From NCBI GenBank assembly GCA_021300475.1, contig JAJTDO010000015.1, positions 1 through 45,561 on the forward strand: a stretch of 45,561 nucleotides of DNA. The letters are read 5' to 3'. The notes below the pieces were generated by a model. That model made no database searches and was not told the origin of the DNA. It saw nothing but the letters and a program-made list of their open reading frames with translations. This document shows positions 39,775 to 45,561 of this stretch, piece after piece. The position numbers and the translations under genes are program-made. Position 1 is the stretch's first letter. Every line of letters starts with the position of its first letter. Source of the DNA: Burkholderiales bacterium. Lineage in GTDB: Bacteria > Pseudomonadota > Gammaproteobacteria > Burkholderiales > Burkholderiaceae_B.

Positions 39775-40134
39775 TTATTCCCAATCCAGGGCGCCTTTGG
39801 TCCACTCGTAAATGAATCCAACGACCAGAACCCCAAGAAAAACCATCATTGCCCAAAAGCCGACGGCACCAATTGACTTGTAGGCAATGGCCCACGGAAA
39901 CAGAAAGGCTATTTCCAGATCAAATAAAATGAACAAAATGGCGACAAGATAATAACGCACATCAAACTTCATGCGCGCATCTTCGAACGCCTCGAAGCCG
40001 CATTCGTATGGAGACAGTTTTTGATTATCGGGACGGCTTGGCCCCATGATTTTGCCAACGGCCATGGCGCCACCGCCAACTGCCAGCCCAATCAGAATGA
40101 ACAAAAGAATTGGATAATACGCTTCCAGATTCAT
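39775..40134 (-). CDS. nuoA: NADH-quinone oxidoreductase subunit A
   Basis: NuoA (119 residues) is a three-helix membrane subunit that starts the complex I operon. It has [23 protein letters not shown] with the TMH1-2 loop Cys region and [13 protein letters not shown] with conserved acids. ATG 40134 is chosen over a longer form because GAGGGG lies five bases upstream and the family starts here. I see no convincing -35/-10 pair in the 90 bases between nuoA and the tRNA gene. Confidence 0.96.
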   Translation of the reverse strand: MNLEAYYPILLFILIGLAVGGGAMAVGKIMGPSRPDNQKLSPYECGFEAFEDARMKFDVRYYLVAILFILFDLEIAFLFPWAIAYKSIGAVGFWAMMVFLGVLVVGFIYEWTKGALDWE

Positions 40135-40176
40135 GACACCCCTCAACGTTTGCACAGGATCAAGCCAAAAAAAACC

Positions 40177-40211
40177 CAAAAAAAAGCCGGCCCTTTAACC
40201 AATGACCGGCT
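40177..40211 (-). terminator. intrinsic terminator between tRNA-Leu and nuoA
   Basis: On the minus strand AGCCGG (40211-40206) pairs with CCGGCT (40190-40185), followed by eight T residues and a second T-run. It should end the transcript that includes secG and tRNA-Leu before nuoA, implying a separate nuo promoter or read-through. Confidence 0.75.
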
Positions 40212-40223
40212 CTTCGTTTGGCA

Positions 40224-40308
40224 TGGTGCCGACGGCGAGACTCGAACTCGCACAGCTTTCGCCACTACCCCCTCAAGATAGCGTGTCTACCAATTTCACC
40301 ACGTCGGC
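40224..40308 (-). tRNA. tRNA-Leu (anticodon GAG)
   Basis: An 85-base gene with acceptor stem GCCGACG / CGTCGGC, D-loop with GGTAGAC, anticodon stem-loop CTATC-TTGAGGG-GGTAG (anticodon GAG), a long variable arm typical of class II tRNA-Leu, T-loop GTTCGAGTC and an encoded CCA end. It decodes CUC/CUU. It lies just after secG, the same position as in other Burkholderiales. Confidence 0.96.
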
Positions 40309-40315
40309 AAATACG

Positions 40316-40678
40316 TTATTTGGGAATATCCTGAACTGGACCACCTGATTTAGGCGCAGCTTCTTGCGTTGCCGGCACATCAGATATCGCTGGTTGGGAT
40401 ACCCCTTCCATGACACTCGAGCCTTCTTTTTTAACAACGCGAGACTGCGATGTAAAGGAAAGTCCGAGGGTACAAAGAAAGAAGATTGTAGCACAAACTG
40501 CCGTTGTCCGACTCAGGAAGTTAGCCGCGCCGGTTGCACCAAACAAACTGCCGGATGAACCACTGCCAAATGCAGCGCCCATGTCAGCACCCTTGCCGTG
40601 CTGCAAAAGCACGAGCACGATAACCGCTAAGGCGCTAAGCACCTGAACAATCATTAGAAAAGAAGAAAAGATAGCCAT
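40316..40678 (-). CDS. secG: preprotein translocase subunit SecG
   Basis: SecG is the small two-helix component of the SecYEG protein export channel. The 120-residue protein has helix 1 MIVQVLSALAVIVLVLLQHG, the conserved KGADMGAAFGSGSSGSLFG loop, and helix 2 TTAVCATIFFLCTLGLSF. A polar tail of about 45 residues, longer than in E. coli, is usual in this group. tpiA lies ten bases upstream; the tpiA-secG-tRNA order is conserved widely. Confidence 0.95.
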   Translation of the reverse strand: MAIFSSFLMIVQVLSALAVIVLVLLQHGKGADMGAAFGSGSSGSLFGATGAANFLSRTTAVCATIFFLCTLGLSFTSQSRVVKKEGSSVMEGVSQPAISDVPATQEAAPKSGGPVQDIPK

Positions 40679-40688
40679 AACCCGTATA

Positions 40689-41285
40689 TTACCTCAATGT
40701 TGCTTGCAAAATACCAATGAAATCTGTCGAAATCAGCGCTGCGCCACCCACCAAAGCGCCATCAATATCGTTTTGTGCAAACAATTCTTGAGCGTTTGAC
40801 GATTTGACACTTCCGCCATATAAAATCCGCACTCCTTGCGCGACCTGCTGACCCAACAACGTGGCCATTCTTTCACGAATGAACTGGTGCACTTCCTGAG
40901 CTTGTTCAGGGCTCGCTGTTTTGCCGGTACCAATCGCCCAGACCGGCTCATAGGCCAACACCACTGGCCACTGCTCATCACGAACAAAGGCCGACAGTTT
41001 TTCAACGACGGGATCAAGCTGGGAGGCGATCACATCAAAGGTTCTTCCGGACTCTCTTTCAGCCAAAGTTTCACCAATGCAAACGATGGGACACAAGCCT
41101 CCGACCAAAGAGGACCACGCAGAACCCGCCAACAACCCCTGAAGCTGGGAAAGATAAGGCGCTGGACAAAAAACCGCCCCTTCACAACTGTCTGGCAAAG
41201 CCGTCAAAATCTCGGAAACCAAAGCTTTGTTGGCCGCAAGCGAGCCATTCATTTTCCAATTGCCTGCAACGATTTTTTTTCTCAT
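40689..41285 (-). CDS. tpiA: triose-phosphate isomerase with internal deletion
   Basis: TpiA interconverts dihydroxyacetone phosphate and glyceraldehyde-3-phosphate. This version has only 198 residues; the family has about 245-255. The N-terminal NWKMNG with catalytic K11, the loop-6 region YEPVWAIGTGK with catalytic E113, and the phosphate loops YGGSV and GALVGGA are intact. Between LLAGSAWS (about residue 62) and GLCPIVCIGETL the family normally has some 50 more residues, including GAYTGE and the catalytic His of GHSERR; these are missing although the frame continues. The enzyme as written should be inactive. The ATG at 41285 overlaps the upstream gene's TGA (ATGA). Confidence 0.88.
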   Translation of the reverse strand: MRKKIVAGNWKMNGSLAANKALVSEILTALPDSCEGAVFCPAPYLSQLQGLLAGSAWSSLVGGLCPIVCIGETLAERESGRTFDVIASQLDPVVEKLSAFVRDEQWPVVLAYEPVWAIGTGKTASPEQAQEVHQFIRERMATLLGQQVAQGVRILYGGSVKSSNAQELFAQNDIDGALVGGAALISTDFIGILQATLR

Positions 41286-42274
41286 GAACATTCCTTTTCG
41301 TCTGCAAAACTCAACAACACCTTGCCAATGTTCGCCCTGCTCTCAAGTACTTCATGGGCTTGGCGAACTTGCTCAAAAGGAAACACCTGATGAACACAAG
41401 GCGTAAACAACCCGGCTTCAACCAGGGGCCAAACCCGCTCTTGCAACACAAGGGACAGATGGACCTTGTAAGCTGCGGAACGTGCTCTCAGCGTAGAACC
41501 GGTTACCGTCAGACGCCTCATCATCAACTTACCCATATCCAACTCGGCAACGCGACCGGACAATTGAGCAATAATGCACAAACGCCCTTCCACTGCCAAC
41601 AAGTTCAAATTTTTATCAAGATTGGAACCCGCCACGAAATCCAGAATTACATCAATATTGGGCAAATCAACTGCAATTTTTTGTGCCCAATCAGATTCCG
41701 TGTAAAAAAACACATGATCTGCCCCCGCCTGAACACAGGCAAGCGCTTTTTCCTGATTGCTCACGGTGGCTGCGACGGTTGCCCCATGGGCCTTCGCCAT
41801 GGCGATGGCAGTCAGTCCGATACTACTTGCACCTGCGTGCACCAAAAACGTTTCGTGGGGTGCCAAAGCACAGCGCTCAAAAACATTGCTCCATACCGTC
41901 ATGCAGGTTTCTGGCAGTGCGGCCGCGTGCAGCACGGACAAACCCTTGGGGACGCGCATTAACTGCTGGGCAGGTATGCACAGATACTCTGCGTACCCGC
42001 CCCCACTGACCAAAGCACAAACCGCCTGCCCCACCTTAAAACCGGATGAAGCATCAGAGACCTGTTCAACATACCCCGAAACTTCCAAACCCAAATGAGG
42101 GCTGGCCCCAGGGGGTGGCGGATACAGGCCCGACCGCTGAAGAATATCAGGTCGATTGACGCCGGCCCCCACCACGCGCACCAAAACCTCGCCGGGCTTC
42201 GGATCAGGAATGGGAACCTCACGGAGAGACAAAACCTCCGGACCACCTGGGGCATCGAATACAACTTGTTTCAT
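41282..42274 (-). CDS. NAD(P)H quinone oxidoreductase, PIG3 family
   Basis: A zinc-free medium-chain dehydrogenase/reductase of 330 residues. The GroES-like N-terminal half contains VVGAGVNRPDILQRSGLYPPPPG, a hallmark of PIG3-like enzymes, and the Rossmann half binds NADPH; the usual SSGIGTTAI loop appears as HAGASSIGLTAI, a slight variant. It reduces quinones by two electrons or one. It lies between the pnp terminator and tpiA and overlaps tpiA by four bases. Confidence 0.87.
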   Translation of the reverse strand: MKQVVFDAPGGPEVLSLREVPIPDPKPGEVLVRVVGAGVNRPDILQRSGLYPPPPGASPHLGLEVSGYVEQVSDASSGFKVGQAVCALVSGGGYAEYLCIPAQQLMRVPKGLSVLHAAALPETCMTVWSNVFERCALAPHETFLVHAGASSIGLTAIAMAKAHGATVAATVSNQEKALACVQAGADHVFFYTESDWAQKIAVDLPNIDVILDFVAGSNLDKNLNLLAVEGRLCIIAQLSGRVAELDMGKLMMRRLTVTGSTLRARSAAYKVHLSLVLQERVWPLVEAGLFTPCVHQVFPFEQVRQAHEVLESRANIGKVLLSFADEKECS

Positions 42275-42302
42275 AGGCTTGCTGTAAAGGTCTTGATCAC
42301 TC

Positions 42303-42332
42303 GGAAAAAAGCCCCTTCACAGGGGCTTTTTC
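42303..42332. terminator. intrinsic terminator between pnp and the quinone oxidoreductase gene
   Basis: AAAAAAGCCCC (42305-42315) and GGGGCTTTTT (42322-42331) form a stem with a six-to-seven base loop and T-runs on both strands. It is placed 20 bases after the pnp stop on the minus strand. Confidence 0.85.
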
Positions 42333-42350
42333 ACTCAGCGAGTGCGGGTC

Positions 42351-44498
42351 TTAGACAGACTCACCTGTTGCATCTGCTGCAGGGGCCGCTGGAGCTTCAG
42401 CCGTCAGCAGCGCCTTCATGGACAAACGAAGACGGCCTTTTTCATCGGCCTCAAGCACCTTAACGCGAACCTGCTGACCTTCCTTGAGATAATCAGCAAC
42501 CGCATTGACTCGCTCGTTGGCGATCTGGGAGATGTGCAACAAACCATCTTTGCCAGGCAAGACGCTGACGATCGCACCAAAGTCGAGCAACTTCAAAACT
42601 GTGCCCTCGTATACGCCACCAACTTCAACTTCCGCGGTGATTTCTTCAATGCGCTTCTTGGCTGCTTCACCCGCTTCAGCATCAACGCTGGCAATGGTGA
42701 TGGTGCCGTCGTCTTGAATGTCGATGCTGGCGCCAGTTTCTTCAGTCAAGGAGCGGATTGTTGCACCACCCTTGCCGATCACATCGCGAATCTTTTCGGG
42801 ATTGATTTTGATGGTGATCATTCGGGGTGCGAATGCAGACAACTCAACCCGTGCAGAATTCAAGGAAGACTGCATTTTATCGAGAATGTGCAGACGACCT
42901 TCCTTGGCTTGCGCCAAAGCAACCTGCATGATTTCTTTGGTGATACCTTGGATTTTAATGTCCATTTGCAGCGCTGTGATACCGTTTTCAGTACCCGCAA
43001 CCTTGAAGTCCATATCGCCGAGGTGATCTTCGTCGCCCAAGATGTCTGTGAGAACCGCAAACTTGTTTTCTTCCTTGATCAAACCCATGGCAATACCAGC
43101 CACGTGATTGCCAACGGGAACGCCTGCATCCATCAACGCCAATGAACCACCGCAAACAGATGCCATGGAACTTGAACCGTTGGACTCTGTGATTTCAGAA
43201 ACCAGACGGATTGAATAAGCGAACTCATCACCCTTTGGCAACAGGGGAATCAAGGCACGTTTTGCAAGACGGCCGTGGCCGATTTCGCGGCGCTTTGGAG
43301 CACCCATGCGACCGCACTCGCCAGTGGCGTAGGGAGGCATGTTGTAATGAAGCATAAAACGGTCGCGGTACTCACCCTGAACCGCATCAATGATTTGCTC
43401 GTCCTGTTTGGTGCCCAGTGTAGCAACGACCAACGCCTGGGTTTCACCACGGGTGAACAAGGCGGAGCCGTGGGCGCGAGGCAATACACCAGTGCGAATG
43501 CTGATGGGGCGCACAGTACGGGTATCGCGACCATCAATGCGTGGCTCACCGCTGAGAATTTGCGTGCGAACGATTTTTGATTCGAGACCAAAAAGAATGT
43601 CGCCCAACTTGCCTGAATCAGGCGTTGCCTGACCGTCGGCCACATATTTTGCGTTTACAGCGGCAACTGCCTTGCTGCTGACTTCTTTCAGACGTGCAGA
43701 GCGCGCCTGCTTCTGGGTAATTTTGTAGGCATCGCGCAGGTCGGCTTCAGCCGCTTCCACAACACGGGCGTACAAAGTTTCATCGCGTGGCTCTGGCGCC
43801 CAGTTCCACTCAGGCTTACCCGCTTTTTGTACCAAACGGTGAATTGCATTGATGACCGTTTGCATTTGCTCATGGCCGAACACGACAGCACCCAACATGA
43901 TTTCTTCTGACAACTGGGCCGCTTCGGATTCCACCATCAGAACCGCTTGCTCTGTACCGGCCACAACGAGGTCCATCTGGCTGGTTTTCAACTGAGTCGC
44001 TGTTGGGTTAATGACGTACTGACCATCAATGTAGGCAACCCGTGCCGCACCAATCGGACCGTTGAAGGGAATACCGGAAATGGCCAGCGCCGCTGAGGCA
44101 CCGATCATTGCGGGCACATCAGGGTCGATTTCCGGATTGCAAGACATGACCGTCAGGGCAACCTGAACTTCATTGTAAAAACCCTCTGGAAACAGCGGAC
44201 GCAAGGGGCGATCCACGAGGCGCGCGGTCAGCGTCTCTTTTTCTGTCGCCTTGCCTTCGCGCTTGAAGAAACCACCGGGGATTCGACCTGCGGAGTAAAA
44301 CTTTTCTACGTAATCAACGGTCAGCGGGAAAAAATCCTGACCAGGCTTCGCCGTTTTGGCGGCCACAACGGTTGCCAAAACAATTGTATCGTCCACATTA
44401 ACAACAACAGCACCACCCGCCTGACGTGCAATTTCGCCCGTCTCAAGTGTTACGGTATGCTGACCAAACTGAAAACTCTCACTATGAATTTCAAACAC
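42351..44498 (-). CDS. pnp: polyribonucleotide nucleotidyltransferase (PNPase)
   Basis: PNPase degrades RNA 3' to 5' by phosphorolysis. The 715-residue protein has two RNase PH-like domains ([15 protein letters not shown] in the first, [19 protein letters not shown] in the second, with the active-site segment [10 protein letters not shown]), a KH domain ([20 protein letters not shown], about residue 560) and an S1 domain ([20 protein letters not shown]). The start is a GTG with AAGGA seven bases upstream. It follows rpsO, as in most bacteria; a hairpin between them probably attenuates or is a processing site for autoregulation. Confidence 0.98.
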   Translation of the reverse strand: MFEIHSESFQFGQHTVTLETGEIARQAGGAVVVNVDDTIVLATVVAAKTAKPGQDFFPLTVDYVEKFYSAGRIPGGFFKREGKATEKETLTARLVDRPLRPLFPEGFYNEVQVALTVMSCNPEIDPDVPAMIGASAALAISGIPFNGPIGAARVAYIDGQYVINPTATQLKTSQMDLVVAGTEQAVLMVESEAAQLSEEIMLGAVVFGHEQMQTVINAIHRLVQKAGKPEWNWAPEPRDETLYARVVEAAEADLRDAYKITQKQARSARLKEVSSKAVAAVNAKYVADGQATPDSGKLGDILFGLESKIVRTQILSGEPRIDGRDTRTVRPISIRTGVLPRAHGSALFTRGETQALVVATLGTKQDEQIIDAVQGEYRDRFMLHYNMPPYATGECGRMGAPKRREIGHGRLAKRALIPLLPKGDEFAYSIRLVSEITESNGSSSMASVCGGSLALMDAGVPVGNHVAGIAMGLIKEENKFAVLTDILGDEDHLGDMDFKVAGTENGITALQMDIKIQGITKEIMQVALAQAKEGRLHILDKMQSSLNSARVELSAFAPRMITIKINPEKIRDVIGKGGATIRSLTEETGASIDIQDDGTITIASVDAEAGEAAKKRIEEITAEVEVGGVYEGTVLKLLDFGAIVSVLPGKDGLLHISQIANERVNAVADYLKEGQQVRVKVLEADEKGRLRLSMKALLTAEAPAAPAADATGESV

Positions 44499-44559
44499 AA
44501 CACATTCCTTTCTTGTTCCTTACCCTTGCTCTTCATGGACTTTTGCCCCACCAGAAAAG

Positions 44560-44596
44560 CAAAATGCCCGCAACAGCAGGCTGCAGGCATTTTTAT
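44560..44596 (-). terminator. rpsO-pnp intergenic hairpin / attenuator
   Basis: On the minus strand AAAATGCC (44593 and below) pairs with GGCATTTT around a roughly 16-base loop rich in GC, followed by a T-poor stretch with TTTTGC. It lies 24 bases after the rpsO stop and about 60 before the pnp start. In E. coli this interval contains the rpsO terminator and the RNase III site for pnp autocontrol; a similar role is inferred. Confidence 0.6.
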
Positions 44597-44619
44597 GACG
44601 CTTGGGCAATAAGCACCAA

Positions 44620-44895
44620 TTACTTACGCAGACCCAGACGTTCGATCAGAGCGCGATACGCCTCAACGTTGGTACGCTTCAGGTAATCGAGCAATTTGCG
44701 GCGACGTGACACCATTTTCAAAAGACCGCGACGTGAGTGGTGGTCTTTGGAGTGTGCTTTGAAGTGGTCTGTCAGCTGGGTGATACGACCGGTCAGCAAC
44801 GCAACCTGGACTTCCGGTGAACCGGTATCGTTGGCTGCGCGTTGATATTTAGAAACGATTTCTGCTTTTACGGCAGCTTTGTTGTCGGCTGACAT
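44620..44895 (-). CDS. rpsO: 30S ribosomal protein S15
   Basis: S15 (91 residues) is a primary 16S rRNA-binding protein. The conserved core [42 protein letters not shown] and the C-terminal [12 protein letters not shown] are all present. GGAGA lies seven bases before the ATG. A leader of about 140 bases with potential stems precedes it; S15 of many bacteria regulates its own messenger through such leaders. Confidence 0.98.
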   Translation of the reverse strand: MSADNKAAVKAEIVSKYQRAANDTGSPEVQVALLTGRITQLTDHFKAHSKDHHSRRGLLKMVSRRRKLLDYLKRTNVEAYRALIERLGLRK

Positions 44896-45041
44896 TTAAT
44901 TCTCCACTTGCGCCTACAGAGCCGGGAAACCCCCTATGGGTATTCCAGCCCTTGTACAACCTCAGAAAGTTGAGCAAACCTGCTTGGTTCTGCCAATATT
45001 TCCGACAATTGGACATGAAGGCGTGCAATTACGAACCCGCA

Positions 45042-45071
45042 ATTATACTCATTTCAGGCGGATTTTTCCAA
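45042..45071 (-). promoter_or_regulatory. predicted promoter of rpsO-pnp, inside the leuA 3' hairpin
   Basis: TATAAT (45047-45042) is a perfect -10 box; TTGGAA (45071-45066) lies 18 bases upstream as a -35 box. The -35 sits in the loop and edge of a perfect 12-bp inverted repeat (45052-45082). Transcription would start near 45035. Confidence 0.65.
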
Positions 45072-45082
45072 TCCGCCTGAAA
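45052..45082. repeat. perfect 12-bp inverted repeat downstream of leuA
   Basis: TTTCAGGCGGAT (45052-45063) and ATCCGCCTGAAA (45071-45082) with a seven-base loop. It begins 15 bases after the leuA stop. There is no T-run directly after the stem on either strand, so it is a likely but atypical terminator or a 3' end protection hairpin. Confidence 0.6.
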
Positions 45083-45097
45083 ATAAAAAACACTGCA

Positions 45098-45561
45098 TCA
45101 GACCTGAGGGTTCACACGCTCATTTTTAGAACTCAACTTGTTGAGCGCAGCCAAGTACGCCTTGGCTGATGCCACGACAATGTCGGGATCCGCCCCCACA
45201 CCATTGACAATGCGCCCTGCTTTTGACAACCGCATGGTGACCTCGCCTTGCGACTCTGTGGTGCCGGATGTAATTGCATTAACCGAGAACAGCAGCAACT
45301 CAGCACCACTGGCCACCCTGGATTCAATCGCATTGACCGTTGCATCTACAGGCCCGTTGCCTTGTGCCTCAGTACAGACTTCCTCACCGTCTTCAATGAA
45401 CACCACCCGTGCAGAAGGACGCTCGCCGGTCTCTGAGCGCTGAGCCAAAGACACGAAACGGTAATGCTCATCACTGGGCGACAAACCCTCGTTGGACACA
45501 AGCGAATGAAGATCCTCGTCAAAAATTTCCGCTTTTTTATCCGCGAGATCCTTGAACCGGT
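45098..45561 (-). CDS. leuA: 2-isopropylmalate synthase, C-terminal part (cut by window edge)
   Basis: The frame is open to the right edge and encodes [20 protein letters not shown] followed by the LeuA regulatory domain ([42 protein letters not shown] and [22 protein letters not shown]). LeuA condenses 2-oxoisovalerate and acetyl-CoA in leucine synthesis; this region binds leucine for feedback inhibition. The catalytic N-terminal barrel lies outside the window. About 154 residues are seen; the stop is at 45098. Confidence 0.92.
   Translation of the reverse strand, partial: RFKDLADKKAEIFDEDLHSLVSNEGLSPSDEHYRFVSLAQRSETGERPSARVVFIEDGEEVCTEAQGNGPVDATVNAIESRVASGAELLLFSVNAITSGTTESQGEVTMRLSKAGRIVNGVGADPDIVVASAKAYLAALNKLSSKNERVNPQV

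Overview
The window looks like core chromosome of a betaproteobacterium of the order Burkholderiales with moderate GC content. The gene orders rpsO-pnp-(quinone oxidoreductase)-tpiA-secG-tRNA-Leu-nuoA to nuoN, pyrG-kdsA-eno-ftsB and trpS-methyltransferase-dapA-bamC-MBL hydrolase are typical of that group. The moderate GC and protein styles would suit a Limnobacter-like organism, but that genus call is inference from memory, not a search. I see no phage, insertion sequence, CRISPR array or plasmid gene; almost every base is housekeeping sequence.

Layout. Positions 1-6.7 kb hold a FolB-like dihydroneopterin aldolase (minus), then suhB, mutS and a secreted metallophosphoesterase (plus), a SlyD-type prolyl isomerase (minus) and a RoxA-type ribosomal oxygenase (plus). 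At 6.9 kb a tiny Ala/Pro-rich lipoprotein has its own strong promoter and terminator. From 15.0 kb down to 7.2 kb runs a tight nine-gene minus-strand block: DUF455, PHP phosphoesterase, YrdC/Sua5-type protein, site-2 protease, trpS, methyltransferase, dapA, bamC and MBL hydrolase. A gamma carbonic anhydrase and hslO (plus) follow. Then comes pyrG-kdsA-eno-ftsB (minus, 20.8 to 16.6 kb).

From 20.9 to 25.0 kb lies an acyl-CoA / ketone-body module: scoAB, an SDR dehydrogenase and, divergently, ETF-ubiquinone oxidoreductase. A nearly identical palindromic operator-like motif sits in front of scoA and between the SDR and ETF-QO genes, which suggests one regulator controls the module and its electron outlet to quinone. 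From 40.1 to 25.1 kb the complete 14-subunit complex I operon nuoA-N (minus) ends in a Nudix hydrolase gene. Upstream are tRNA-Leu(GAG), secG, tpiA, a PIG3-type quinone oxidoreductase, pnp, rpsO and the 3' part of leuA at the window edge.

The most surprising observations are lesions in core genes. NuoL lacks about 45 residues, mainly the start of the long lateral helix region, and is frameshifted there. TpiA lacks about 50 residues in frame, including the catalytic histidine segment. Between nuoN and the Nudix gene a 24-codon, native-looking reading frame may be the tail of a lost gene. These could be real mutations, a population variant or assembly errors; read mapping would decide. I found no clearly new multi-gene system. 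The best candidate for new regulatory biology is the shared operator of the scoAB / SDR / ETF-QO region.
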